Assembly (NCBI GenBank): GCA_965221855.1
Contig: CBDCSV010000007.1
Coordinates: 434,001-498,000 of the forward strand
Length of the DNA stretch: 64,000 nt
From: JAJDXO01 sp965221855
Lineage (GTDB): Bacteria; Pseudomonadota; Alphaproteobacteria; Rhodospirillales; UBA2165
Direction: 5' to 3'
Notes under the pieces: model-generated
Told to the model about the DNA's origin: nothing
Databases searched by the model: none
The model's input: the letters and a program-made list of their open reading frames with translations, nothing else
Shown here: piece by piece, positions 18,153 through 26,646 of the stretch
Numbering within the stretch: position 1 is the first letter of the stretch
How the letters are laid out: each line of letters opens with the position of its first letter
Translations under genes and position numbers: made by a program

Positions 18153-18583
18153 CGGATCGCTCGCAGCGCCGAGGCGATCGAGGTGATGCGCACCGTGCTC
18201 ACGTCGCCGTCGAGGCGTACCGTCACGCCCCGCGCCTCGATCGAAACCGAACCGACATGGCCGGGCCCCGACGCCGCCTCCACTTCGACATGGGCGAACG
18301 GCGCCTCGCTCTGCGGCGCCGGAGGCGCCACGAGTTCGCCCCGGCGGAACTGCTTGCGCCAGAATGACAGCCGCCTATGCGGAACCCCATGGCGCTTGGC
18401 GACCTCCTCTACGGTCGTCCCCTGCTCAAAACTCTCCTGGACGATCCAAGCCTTCTCTTCTTCCGACCAGTGCTGCCGACGTGCAGCCGGCTGCAAGGCG
18501 CGCCAGCCTTCGACCGATCCGGCCTCCTCGTTATCCTCTTCCCCAACCAGCTGTTCCTGGTCGAAGCGATCCTGCTCTTGCAT
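18149..18583 (-). CDS. tnpA: IS66 accessory protein TnpA (Orf1, HTH)
   Basis: 144 residues. The central segment (RRQHWSEEEKAWIVQESFE, then VEEVAKRHGVPHRRLSFWRK) is the IS66/IS3-type helix-turn-helix found in Orf1. It is the first gene of the IS66 operon and overlaps tnpB by four bases. An acidic N-terminal extension precedes the HTH. Intact. Confidence 0.92.
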   Translation of the reverse strand: MQEQDRFDQEQLVGEEDNEEAGSVEGWRALQPAARRQHWSEEEKAWIVQESFEQGTTVEEVAKRHGVPHRRLSFWRKQFRRGELVAPPAPQSEAPFAHVEVEAASGPGHVGSVSIEARGVTVRLDGDVSTVRITSIASALRAIR

Positions 18584-19012
18584 CGTATGACCCTCCCGGT
18601 AAAAGGATCATCCAACTCCAACAGCGATACAGAGATAAGGTGGGGCGCTCGCACCGCTTACAATCATCCAAACGCGCCTTGCACCTTTCCTCAAGGATAA
18701 TCAGGCCTGACCGATACTCCGAGACGTCACCCTCAGACAGTCGGGCAATTCCACTTGCGATAAAATTCGCAAGAGGATTTATGTCATTTTGAATTCACGT
18801 CCTGTTGGATAGGTACGCCTCAATAGCCGTTACCCCGGAACCCCCAAAAGGGTCGAGAACGCGGTCTCCCTCGCTGCTATATCTCCGAATATAGTCCCGC
18901 ACGACATTATACGGACGCCGAGTAAAATAGGGATGCACGCCATAGTGTCGCTTCGCAGATTGTCTGGAAGCCGCGATCGGCGTGTCAATTGGGACGATTT
19001 CGCCGTACTTAC

Positions 19013-19356
19013 TCATTCTGAAATCGATAGTTTCTCTGTGCCGAATTCGTGAAACGCTTCCAGTTCAATTACGTCAATATTGCTCGGAACAGCGGGTAGA
19101 TCGTGGTTGGCGCACAAAACAATTGCCCTACTTAGTTCGTCCTTGCCGTATTTCGCCATTTGATAGGTGAAACCCTTGCTGTTCTTTTTGATTTCGATAG
19201 GCACGGAGTATTCCGGATATTTGAGAAATTTGAAGACAGATACACAATCGTAGCCTTTACCCACATAGCCTCCCAAAGTTAACCCCAGGTGCCCCAGCGG
19301 TCCCGAGGCCCTCAAAATATCCGTTTCCTGAATATAAGGTAGCTTGGACCCCTCGC
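19013..19356 (-). pseudogene. Truncated restriction-endonuclease-like gene (C-terminal part)
   Basis: A frame of about 110 codons reads out of the right side (19356) without its own start: ...KLPYIQETDILRASGPLGHLGLTLGGYVGKGYDCVSVFKF... and ends at TGA 19013-19015, overlapping the methyltransferase ATG (ATGA coupling). The segment YDC...VPIEIKKNSKGFTYQMAKYG looks like a PD-(D/E)xK nuclease core (D...E-I-K). Coupling to a methylase supports a type II restriction endonuclease. The 5' part is missing: ISAs1 copy 1 starts immediately at 19357 and nothing on its other side continues the gene. A TTG at 19315 could start a short product, but the frame clearly extends further upstream. The specific family is not recognised. 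Confidence 0.65.
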
Positions 19357-20571
19357 CAGGGCAATCGCATTAGCCTATTTCGGCGATGAGTTTTCGGAGG
19401 AAGTTGTCGCTCCACCCGGCGCGATTGAACTTGAGACGGTTTGATCCCTTGTCCTTGTTGCGTTTGATGACGTTGAGGGCGAGGCGTCTGAGGAGAGCGA
19501 GGTTTTCCGGGGCGTTGTCCTTGCGGGCTCGGGCCTGATCTTCGTCCATGACCACATCGAGCACCCAATGGAGTTGGTTCTCGATCCCCCAGTGTCCGCG
19601 GACGAGGCGGTTCAGTTCGTCGGCGGTGAGCGGCCAGGAGGCGATGAAGTAGCGCACCGCTGTCGTGGCCCGGCCGTCGGTCTCGCGGCTGGAGGTGACC
19701 TTGCCGACAGCGGCCAGGGCCGGCCACCGGTGGGCTTCGGCGAGCCAGTCCATATCGTGCAGCACCTCGGCGCGGCGGGTTTCGATGCGGCCGTGGCCGG
19801 CGTCCACCGTCTGGTCCACGCCGTCGGCGGGCGCCTGGGGATCGTCCAGCAGCAGTTTGACGTCGGCGAGAAGGTCGGGCTGGTTGGCCTTCAGCGCCAT
19901 CAGGTAATCGGCGCCGGCCTCGTGGATGTCGCGGGCCGTGCCGCTCTGGCAGTGCATGGCGTCCATGGTCATCACCGCGCCTTCGAGGCTGAGCAGCTTG
20001 AGCAAGGCCGGCACGGCGGTGATCTCGTTGCTCGCGCCCACGTTCATCTGGCCTAGAACCAGCCGCTGATCGGCGGCCCAGGCGCTGACCAGGTGGAGCG
20101 GCGAGGTTCCGGAGGCCCGATCGAAGGAGCGCCTCAGGCTCTTGCCATCAATCGCAACAACCTCCGCCCGGGCGGTCGCGAAATCGGACATGAAGCGCTG
20201 GAAGGCGGCATGAAAGGCCCGCGGGTCCAACAACCGGAACAGCCGCGAGAAGGTGTCGTGGCTGGGCGGGCCAGCGGGCAGGGTCAGGAACTCGCGCAGC
20301 ACCTCTTCCTTGGCCTCGGCGAAGTCCGCCATGTCAACGCACGACGTGCTTCCACACAGCGCCGCGCACAGCGCCATGAACAGCATCTCAAGAAGATCAT
20401 GACGCAACGCGTTGCCCGTGCGCGGATCATCAAGACCCGAAAAACTCTCCCGAAATCTCTCCACCGAAACCTCCATCAAACGTCAAAGAAGCTCCAGCAG
20501 CAGCGATACTCATTTCCATTCCGTTTACGAAGCCATTCCGTTCACGAACCAAATCAAATGCGATTGCCCTG
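19357..20571 (-). mobile_element. ISAs1-family insertion sequence, copy 1
   Basis: Complete 1,215-bp element with terminal inverted repeats CAGGGCAATCGCATT at both ends. Flanks are gacccctcgc on the left and gtccctcgcc on the right: they share a 7-mer (ccctcgc) but are not a clean target duplication, unlike copy 2. It truncates the restriction-nuclease gene. The protein sequence is identical in all three copies in the window. Confidence 0.95.
19370..20476 (-). CDS. ISAs1-family transposase, copy 1
   Basis: 368 residues (ATG 20474-20476; a TTG directly before it is in frame). ISAs1/H-repeat signatures: N-terminal DDPRTGNALRHDLLEML, then AIDGKSLRRSFD, MTMDAMHCQSGTARDI and ALKANQP, and RGHWGIENQLHWVLDVVMDED with C-terminal NAPENLALLRRLALNVIK. 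The catalytic DDE residues sit in AIDGK, TMDAM and the HWGIEN block. Intact. Confidence 0.95.
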   Translation of the reverse strand: MEVSVERFRESFSGLDDPRTGNALRHDLLEMLFMALCAALCGSTSCVDMADFAEAKEEVLREFLTLPAGPPSHDTFSRLFRLLDPRAFHAAFQRFMSDFATARAEVVAIDGKSLRRSFDRASGTSPLHLVSAWAADQRLVLGQMNVGASNEITAVPALLKLLSLEGAVMTMDAMHCQSGTARDIHEAGADYLMALKANQPDLLADVKLLLDDPQAPADGVDQTVDAGHGRIETRRAEVLHDMDWLAEAHRWPALAAVGKVTSSRETDGRATTAVRYFIASWPLTADELNRLVRGHWGIENQLHWVLDVVMDEDQARARKDNAPENLALLRRLALNVIKRNKDKGSNRLKFNRAGWSDNFLRKLIAEIG

Positions 20572-20649
20572 GTCCCTCGCCCCCGGAGGGGGAGAGGGGA
20601 CAAAAAAAGTAGGGGGGAGAGGAAAGGCTTCGAGTCCGGCGCCCACCCT

Positions 20650-20964
20650 CTAATGGCCGCTGATCTTGGCGTGCAGCGGTTTCGTTTCCTCGAATTTCCG
20701 CTTCTGCTCGCCGCTGGCCTCGGACTGGTGTTTTTCCTTCCACTCGGGGAACGGCATGCCGTAGACGATTTCCCGGGCGCGATCGTAGTCCATCTCCACG
20801 TCCCGCTTCTCGGCGGCCGCCACGTACCACTTGGCGAGGCAGTTGCGGCAAAAGCCCGCAAGCCCCATCAAATCGATATTCTGCACGTCGGTGCGGTTTT
20901 GCAGGTGCTCGACGAGGCCGCGGAATGCGGCCGCTTCGAGCTCGATTCGGGTCCGGTCGTCCAT
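20650..20964 (-). CDS. DUF1244-family protein
   Basis: 104 residues from ATG 20962-20964, with AGGAG a few bases upstream on the minus strand. The whole sequence matches the DUF1244 pattern: AFRGLVEHLQ, RTDVQNIDLMGLAGFCRNC, LAKWYVAAA, AREIVYGMPFPEWKEKHQ. The paired cysteines in FCRNC suggest metal binding, but the function is unknown. Common as a single-copy gene in alpha- and gammaproteobacteria. Here it is isolated in a 677-bp island between two directly repeated ISAs1 copies. Confidence 0.88.
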   Translation of the reverse strand: MDDRTRIELEAAAFRGLVEHLQNRTDVQNIDLMGLAGFCRNCLAKWYVAAAEKRDVEMDYDRAREIVYGMPFPEWKEKHQSEASGEQKRKFEETKPLHAKISGH

Positions 20965-21082
20965 GATCGAATTCTCCTCCGGCGTCGGGGCTCGCCCGTA
21001 TGCTGGCCCGTAAATATGCCGAAATCCCGGCATATGCAATTGCCGGCGATGAACGCCCGCCGCGTCGCGCCCCTCTCCCCTC

Positions 21083-21208
21083 GCTCTCATATCCCCTCTC
21101 CCCCTTCTTTCCAGCCTTCGTAGCCGAAGGCTACTTCGGCGGAGTAGGCCAGGGGGAGAGGGTCAGGGTGAGGGGGTCATTAGAAAAAGGGTGAGGGGGG
21201 TCATAAAC
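21083..21208. repeat. Inverted-repeat element of the dispersed CCCTCTCCCCCT type
   Basis: An extended hairpin. The outer arms ctctccccct (21096-21105) and agggggagag (21151-21160) pair perfectly. An inner stem GCCGAAG (21123-21129) / CTTCGGC (21134-21140) closes a four-base loop. It continues into a ggtcagggtgaggggg tract. A related block (ggagggggagagggga) lies at 20585-20600. This resembles the small non-coding palindromic repeats dispersed through many proteobacterial genomes; genome-wide copies cannot be checked here. Confidence 0.6.
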
Positions 21209-21248
21209 ATGTCACGATCAGCCAAACGGCCTCCACCTCCCCGGGTTT

Positions 21249-22463
21249 CAGGGCAATCGCATTAGCCTATTTCGGCGATGAGTTTTCGGAGGAAGTTGTC
21301 GCTCCACCCGGCGCGATTGAACTTGAGACGGTTTGATCCCTTGTCCTTGTTGCGTTTGATGACGTTGAGGGCGAGGCGTCTGAGGAGAGCGAGGTTTTCC
21401 GGGGCGTTGTCCTTGCGGGCTCGGGCCTGATCTTCGTCCATGACCACATCGAGCACCCAATGGAGTTGGTTCTCGATCCCCCAGTGTCCGCGGACGAGGC
21501 GGTTCAGTTCGTCGGCGGTGAGCGGCCAGGAGGCGATGAAGTAGCGCACCGCTGTCGTGGCCCGGCCGTCGGTCTCGCGGCTGGAGGTGACCTTGCCGAC
21601 AGCGGCCAGGGCCGGCCACCGGTGGGCTTCGGCGAGCCAGTCCATATCGTGCAGCACCTCGGCGCGGCGGGTTTCGATGCGGCCGTGGCCGGCGTCCACC
21701 GTCTGGTCCACGCCGTCGGCGGGCGCCTGGGGATCGTCCAGCAGCAGTTTGACGTCGGCGAGAAGGTCGGGCTGGTTGGCCTTCAGCGCCATCAGGTAAT
21801 CGGCGCCGGCCTCGTGGATGTCGCGGGCCGTGCCGCTCTGGCAGTGCATGGCGTCCATGGTCATCACCGCGCCTTCGAGGCTGAGCAGCTTGAGCAAGGC
21901 CGGCACGGCGGTGATCTCGTTGCTCGCGCCCACGTTCATCTGGCCTAGAACCAGCCGCTGATCGGCGGCCCAGGCGCTGACCAGGTGGAGCGGCGAGGTT
22001 CCGGAGGCCCGATCGAAGGAGCGCCTCAGGCTCTTGCCATCAATCGCAACAACCTCCGCCCGGGCGGTCGCGAAATCGGACATGAAGCGCTGGAAGGCGG
22101 CATGAAAGGCCCGCGGGTCCAACAACCGGAACAGCCGCGAGAAGGTGTCGTGGCTGGGCGGGCCAGCGGGCAGGGTCAGGAACTCGCGCAGCACCTCTTC
22201 CTTGGCCTCGGCGAAGTCCGCCATGTCAACGCACGACGTGCTTCCACACAGCGCCGCGCACAGCGCCATGAACAGCATCTCAAGAAGATCATGACGCAAC
22301 GCGTTGCCCGTGCGCGGATCATCAAGACCCGAAAAACTCTCCCGAAATCTCTCCACCGAAACCTCCATCAAACGTCAAAGAAGCTCCAGCAGCAGCGATA
22401 CTCATTTCCATTCCGTTTACGAAGCCATTCCGTTCACGAACCAAATCAAATGCGATTGCCCTG
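21249..22463 (-). mobile_element. ISAs1-family insertion sequence, copy 2
   Basis: Complete 1,215-bp element, CAGGGCAATCGCATT ends, with a perfect 10-bp target duplication ccccgggttt at 21239-21248 and 22464-22473. The target length fits the 8-10 bp known for the family. It is a simple insertion between the inverted-repeat element and the flavin-dependent oxidoreductase gene. Confidence 0.96.
21262..22368 (-). CDS. ISAs1-family transposase, copy 2
   Basis: 368 residues, identical in predicted protein to copies 1 and 3. The same DDE landmarks are present (AIDGKSLRR, TMDAMHCQSG, RGHWGIENQLHW). Intact. Confidence 0.95.
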   Translation of the reverse strand: MEVSVERFRESFSGLDDPRTGNALRHDLLEMLFMALCAALCGSTSCVDMADFAEAKEEVLREFLTLPAGPPSHDTFSRLFRLLDPRAFHAAFQRFMSDFATARAEVVAIDGKSLRRSFDRASGTSPLHLVSAWAADQRLVLGQMNVGASNEITAVPALLKLLSLEGAVMTMDAMHCQSGTARDIHEAGADYLMALKANQPDLLADVKLLLDDPQAPADGVDQTVDAGHGRIETRRAEVLHDMDWLAEAHRWPALAAVGKVTSSRETDGRATTAVRYFIASWPLTADELNRLVRGHWGIENQLHWVLDVVMDEDQARARKDNAPENLALLRRLALNVIKRNKDKGSNRLKFNRAGWSDNFLRKLIAEIG

Positions 22464-22544
22464 CCCCGGGTTTGCAAAGGCCGGAACGGGGCCTTAGGCT
22501 CGGCGCCGAATGCGGTAACTGACGCGACCGGGTTGGGATCTCAC

Positions 22545-23564
22545 ATGCGGTTCGGATTATTCGGCGGCGCCGTGGCGAAGCGCGGCGACGAAACGGCGGA
22601 CAGCCAGGGCTACCGGAAATTCATCGATCTCGTCGTCGAGGCGGAAAGCCTGGGCTTTCACAGCATCTTTCTCGTCGAGCACCATTTTTCCGGCTCCGGT
22701 CAGGTTTCCTCGTCCCTGAACCTGCTGTCCTATCTCGCCGCCAGGACCAGCGCCATCCGTCTCGGCACGGCGGTTACGGTGCTTCCATGGCACAACCCGG
22801 TGCTGATCGCGGAGCAGGCGGCGACCGTCGACCTGCTGTCCGGCGGCCGGCTGGATTTCGGCGTCGGGAAAGGCTACCGCGACATCGAGTTCGAGGGGTT
22901 CCGCATCCCCAGGGAGGAGGGACTGCCGCGCTACGAGGAGTCCGTCGAACTGATCCGCAAATCGTGGCTGTCCGATGAACGGTTCGACCATGACGGCCGG
23001 TTCTGGAGTTTCCGGAATATCGTCGTCGAGCCGCCGGTCGTCCAGAAACCCCACCCGCCCCTGTGGTCGGCCGCCGGCACCGATGACTCCATCGCCCGGG
23101 TGGCCAAGTCGGGGTTCAATATCCTGCTCGATCATTTCGCCACCGATGCCCGAACCCGGGAGCGCCTGAAAGTCTGGCGGGACGCCTGCGCCGAGATCGG
23201 CCGGCCCTTGCTGGCCGATGAGTTGGCCGTCGCCCGGGGACTGACGATTACCCGGACGGAGGAAGAGTACGAAGAAGCGGTCCGGGCGCGTATCGAGCGC
23301 AACGCCAGAATGGCCCAAGATTACGGCGCCCTGCCGGGGCTGCGCCGCGACGCGCAGCCGGAAACGTTCGCGGTCCAGGACATGAGCAATCCGGACAGCG
23401 CGCTGATCGGTACCCCCGAACGCATCATCGAGCGGCTTCGACAGCTCCAGTCGTGGGGCGTGGAGTATGTCCTGATCCTGCTGCCCGGCGGCGTCGAAAC
23501 GTTGCGGGAGTTTTCGCGCGAAATCATGCCCGCGTTCGAAACCCGGGCCGACGCCGCCCAGTAG
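22545..23564 (+). CDS. LLM-class (luciferase-like) flavin-dependent oxidoreductase
   Basis: 339 residues from ATG 22545. It has the bacterial-luciferase TIM-barrel signatures: start MRFGLFGGAV, SIFLVEHHF, LGTAVTVLPWHNPVLIAEQ, DLLSGGRLDFGVGKGY and C-terminal LIGTPERIIERL. Enzymes of this group use FMNH2 or F420H2 to oxidise or monooxygenate small organic substrates; the substrate here is unknown. The stop is 5 bp before the quinone oxidoreductase start, so the two form an operon, whose second gene is now broken by IS256 copy B. Confidence 0.87.
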   Translation: MRFGLFGGAVAKRGDETADSQGYRKFIDLVVEAESLGFHSIFLVEHHFSGSGQVSSSLNLLSYLAARTSAIRLGTAVTVLPWHNPVLIAEQAATVDLLSGGRLDFGVGKGYRDIEFEGFRIPREEGLPRYEESVELIRKSWLSDERFDHDGRFWSFRNIVVEPPVVQKPHPPLWSAAGTDDSIARVAKSGFNILLDHFATDARTRERLKVWRDACAEIGRPLLADELAVARGLTITRTEEEYEEAVRARIERNARMAQDYGALPGLRRDAQPETFAVQDMSNPDSALIGTPERIIERLRQLQSWGVEYVLILLPGGVETLREFSREIMPAFETRADAAQ

Positions 23565-24055
23565 CCGAATGACCCGAGCCGGGAGAAACGAGACGAAGAC
23601 CCGCGCCTTTCGCGTTCACGAGCCCGGGCCGCCGGCGGCGATGAAGTGGGAAGAGGTGGAACTGCCGAAACCCAAGGCGGGACAGGCGATCGTCCGCCAC
23701 ACCGCCGTCGGATTCAACATGGTGGACACCTATATTCGGAGCGGCCTCTATCCGCCGCGCGGGCCCATGCCGATGGGTATCGGTATCGAGGGCGCGGGCG
23801 TGGTCGAGGCGGTCGGGCGCGGCGTCCAGCGGGTGAAGCCCGGCGACCGGGTCGCCTACGCCACGGGTATGCCGGGCAGCTACTCGGAGGCGCGGCTCAT
23901 CGAGGCGGATCATCTGACCAGGCTGCCCGGGTGGATCGACGACGAGACCGCGGCGGCCATGCTGTCGAAGGGCCGTACGGTCGAATATCTGTTCAACCGG
24001 ACCCATAAGCTCGGGAAGGGCGACGTCATCCTGTTTCACGCGGCCGCCGGCGGGG

Positions 24056-25335
24056 GGTGACGTAAAAATTTATGTGTCAGTTGGGAATGGGGTACTCCCT
24101 GTGGTTTACGACAACCGCAAGAAGGAGCACCCCGATGCCACAGCAAGCTGTAACGATTGAGAACCTACCACAAGCCTTTGAGGTGGTGAAGGAGATGCAA
24201 GCAGGCGGATTGGACTGGGGCGAGGGTTATCGCCCGCTTGGCCGCCAGGCGCTGGCCGAGATCATCGAGGGCCGGATGGCCGAGGCGGTGGATCGCTGGC
24301 TCGACGGCCTCGATGGCAGCGCTATGCGCGACCGGCGCAACGGCACCTACCGGCGCCGCCTGCTCAGCGAGCTCGGCGACATCGAGCTCAACGTGCCGCG
24401 CACCCGGCACTTCTGCCCGACCGAGGTTCTGAAGAGCTACGCAAGGCGCGCTCCAGAGATCGACCGCGCCATCCTGGCCGGCTTCGTGCTGGGGCTCTCG
24501 ACCCGCAAGGTCGGCGAGGTCCTGCTTGCCCTGCTCGGGCGTCCGGTCTCGGCCGCGACGGTGAGCCGGGTCGCCAAGACCCTCGATCTGTCGGTCGCCG
24601 CATTCCACCGCCGGCCGCTGAAGAACGCCTACAAGGCGCTGATGCTCGACGGCGTGGTGCTGGCCTGCAAGACCGGCGCCGGCGCGCTCAGGAGGCCGGT
24701 CCTGGTGGCGCTGGGCATACGGCACGACGGCAAGAAGGAGATTATCGACTTCCAACTCGCCGCCAGCGAGAGCGCCGCGGAGTGGGAGCGCTTCCTCACC
24801 GCGTTGCACCGCCGCGGCCTCACCGGCGAGGGCCTTGAGATGATCTGCGTTGATGGCGGCCAAGGCCTGCTCGCCGCCTTGCCGATCGTCTATCACGGCA
24901 TCCCCGTTCAGAGGTGCTGGGCGCACAAAATCAGGAACATCCTCAACAAGGTCCGCGTAGCCGACCAGCAGGCCGTCAAGGCCGACGTCCACGCCGTCAT
25001 GAATGCCCCCAACCGCCGCAAGGCCGAGACCGCCGCCCGCCGCTTCGCCGACGCCTGGGAAGATACCTACCCCAAGGCCGTCGCCTGCCTGCGCAACGAC
25101 CTCGACGACCTGCTCACCTGCTTCCGCTACAAGGACCTCGCCGAGCGAAAGCAGGTCAGGACCACCAATGCCATCGAACGGAGGTTCCGCGAGGTTCGCA
25201 GACGAACCCGGCCCATGGGAACCTTCCAGGATAAAACCTCAATGGACCGCATCCTCTTCGCGGTCTTCATTCACGAAAACAAGTCTCAGGGAATCAGTAC
25301 CCCAGTCTCCCTGACACATAACTCTTGACGTTACC
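24056..25335 (+). mobile_element. IS256-family insertion sequence, copy B
   Basis: Complete 1,280-bp element with the same ends as copy A and a perfect 8-bp target duplication, cggcgggg, at 24048-24055 and 25336-25343. It is inserted inside the quinone oxidoreductase gene in the sense orientation. Confidence 0.97.
24135..25328 (+). CDS. IS256-family transposase, copy B
   Basis: 397 residues. It is identical to copies A and C except for one visible substitution (Gln in GTFQDKT). The ATG at 24135 has the AAGGAG site. DDE residues are intact. Confidence 0.96.
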   Translation: MPQQAVTIENLPQAFEVVKEMQAGGLDWGEGYRPLGRQALAEIIEGRMAEAVDRWLDGLDGSAMRDRRNGTYRRRLLSELGDIELNVPRTRHFCPTEVLKSYARRAPEIDRAILAGFVLGLSTRKVGEVLLALLGRPVSAATVSRVAKTLDLSVAAFHRRPLKNAYKALMLDGVVLACKTGAGALRRPVLVALGIRHDGKKEIIDFQLAASESAAEWERFLTALHRRGLTGEGLEMICVDGGQGLLAALPIVYHGIPVQRCWAHKIRNILNKVRVADQQAVKADVHAVMNAPNRRKAETAARRFADAWEDTYPKAVACLRNDLDDLLTCFRYKDLAERKQVRTTNAIERRFREVRRRTRPMGTFQDKTSMDRILFAVFIHENKSQGISTPVSLTHNS

Positions 25336-25893
25336 CGGCGGGGTCGGCCTGATCGCCTGCCAGTGGGCGAAGGCGGTGGGCGCGACGCTGATCGGGACCG
25401 CGGGCACCGACGCCAAGTGCCGGCTGGCCAAACGCCATGGCGCGGCGCACGTGATCAATTACGCCAGAAAGGACTTCGTCAAGGAGGTCATGCGCCTGAC
25501 CAAAGGCGAGGGGGTCGACGTGGTTTACGATTCGGTCGGCAAGACCACATGGGCCGGCTCCATCGAATGCACGAAGGTCCTCGGGCTGGCGGTCAGCTTC
25601 GGCGCGGCATCGGGACCGCCGCCGCCCCTCGATCTGCTCAAGGAGGGCCAGGCCAAGTCACCCTTCATTCACCGGGCGACCACGGTCAACTACATGACGT
25701 CGCCGGAAATCGCCGATGCGAGCGCCCGTTCGGTGATCCGCATGATCAAGAACGGCAAGGTCGGGATTACCATCGATCACCGGTACAGACTGCGGGACGC
25801 GCCCAAGGTTCACCGGGACGCGGCGGCCCGCAAGACCACCGGTCAGGTGATCATGCTGCCGTAAGGCCGAATACGGCCAATCGCCCCGCATCT

Positions 25894-26634
25894 TCAAGCA
25901 CGCGCGGTCTCTTCGGATTGCGCCAGACACGACAACGCCCGGTCGACGATCAGGTCGGCCATGACCGGCGCCGTCCCCAGGGGCGGACACAGGTGCAATT
26001 GCCGCCCGCCCGGCGGGCCGAGCCGGGCGGGGATGTCTTCGGCGCCGTGAAACCCCGCGGCGAACAGATTGGGGAGCACGACCACATGGGGCCGGCTGGT
26101 GAACGCCCGCCAATCCTCGATCAGCGGATCGATCTCCAGAAACGCCGCCGTGCAGGAAGCGGCGCCGGTTTCGGCGAGAACCAGTTCGGCCAGGCGGGCG
26201 GTCGAGGTTTCCGATCGGTCGTTGCGCCCGGTGCCGTGGCCCACGATGACGATATCGGTCCCGCCGGGATCGATGCCGGCGTTCCGCGCTTCGGTGCGAA
26301 CCAGGTCCGCCGCGGCCGCCGGAATATCCGGATGGGAGCCGACTGCCTTGGTCAGGGCGGTTCCGTCCCCGATGCCCAGTTCGCCCGGCAGGACTTCGCC
26401 GGCGATGTAGCCGTCGGCCGCGAAATGAGGCACGACGACGACGGGCCGGCCGCCGATTTGGCCGAGGACCGACTTGGCGAACGGTTCCTGCCGCAGGAAA
26501 CCGGAACGGACATCGGCGAAAATCTCCCGTGAAGCGATGTCCCGCGCATGCGACGTCACTGCGTCGGCCGCAGTGGGCGCGTCCTGGGCGCCGTGTCCGA
26601 CGATCAGCAGGACGGTCTCCGCAGGGCTAGCCAT
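25894..26634 (-). CDS. Sirohydrochlorin chelatase, CbiX family (two-domain)
   Basis: 246 residues with two CbiX-like halves: LLIVGHGAQDAP with VVVVPHFAADGY in the first, and IVIVGHGTGRND with VVVLPNLFAAGFH in the second. The histidines of VGHG and VPHF match the metal-binding and catalytic positions of class II chelatases. It inserts Fe2+ (siroheme) or Co2+ (cobalamin) into sirohydrochlorin. It follows cobA by 12 bp, and the pairing with a SUMT supports siroheme for sulfite or nitrite reductase. Which metal is used cannot be told from sequence. Confidence 0.85.
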   Translation of the reverse strand: MASPAETVLLIVGHGAQDAPTAADAVTSHARDIASREIFADVRSGFLRQEPFAKSVLGQIGGRPVVVVPHFAADGYIAGEVLPGELGIGDGTALTKAVGSHPDIPAAAADLVRTEARNAGIDPGGTDIVIVGHGTGRNDRSETSTARLAELVLAETGAASCTAAFLEIDPLIEDWRAFTSRPHVVVLPNLFAAGFHGAEDIPARLGPPGGRQLHLCPPLGTAPVMADLIVDRALSCLAQSEETARA

Positions 26635-26646
26635 GACCAGCCATGA

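Larger units (their letters stand above)
16004..18661 (-). mobile_element. IS66-family insertion sequence
   Basis: Complete 2,658-bp element with perfect inverted repeats of about 23 bp beginning GTAAGCGGTGCGAGCGCC at both ends. It is flanked by a perfect 8-bp target duplication, aatcatcc, at 15996-16003 and 18662-18669. It carries the standard three genes tnpA-tnpB-tnpC on the minus strand. It is inserted within the DNA methyltransferase gene, in the same orientation as that gene. Confidence 0.97.
14842..19016 (-). pseudogene. DNA methyltransferase of a restriction-modification system, broken by a nonsense codon and IS66
   Basis: Reading leftward from ATG 19014-19016: MSKYGEIVPIDTPIAASR..., motif I DPFGGSGVTAIEAYLSNRT, then an in-frame TGA at 18795-18797. 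The same frame continues IQNDINPLANFIASG...LDD up to the IS66 insertion. On the far side it resumes without frame change at 16003 as LEDASENELVGISS, then the catalytic motif TDPPYGGHIAYLDLSTMWN, ending at 14842. Removing IS66 and one target duplication restores one frame of about 500 residues with a single stop. It is an amino-type (N4-cytosine or N6-adenine) DNA methylase. Base composition is clearly more AT-rich than the flanking genes, consistent with transfer. The truncated nuclease gene overlaps its start by ATGA. Confidence 0.85.
23569..25864 (+). pseudogene. Quinone oxidoreductase (MDR superfamily) interrupted by IS256 copy B
   Basis: The 5' part (23569-24055) and 3' part (25344-25864) join, after removal of the element and one target duplication, into exactly 336 codons. 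The junction restores HAAAGGVGLIACQWAKAVGA, the NADPH-binding glycine-rich loop of the QOR/zeta-crystallin group. Other landmarks: FNMVDTYIRSGLYP, MPMGIGIEGAGVVEAVG and PGDRVAY before the element, and GVDVVYDSVGKTTW after it. The enzyme would reduce quinones with NADPH. The truncated 5' product lacks most of the Rossmann domain, so it is inactive. The frame is otherwise undamaged, so the insertion is recent. Confidence 0.95.

Noticed and set aside
18795..18797. TGA in the methyltransferase as a third selenocysteine codon
   Set aside because: The position is between motif I and DINP, with no redox motif or cysteine homologue, and the gene is also destroyed by IS66; a plain nonsense mutation is simpler.
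19347..22473. ISAs1 - DUF1244 - ISAs1 as a composite transposon
   Set aside because: The outermost flanks (gacccctcgc and ccccgggttt) do not match, and copy 2 has its own perfect target duplication, so the copies inserted separately.
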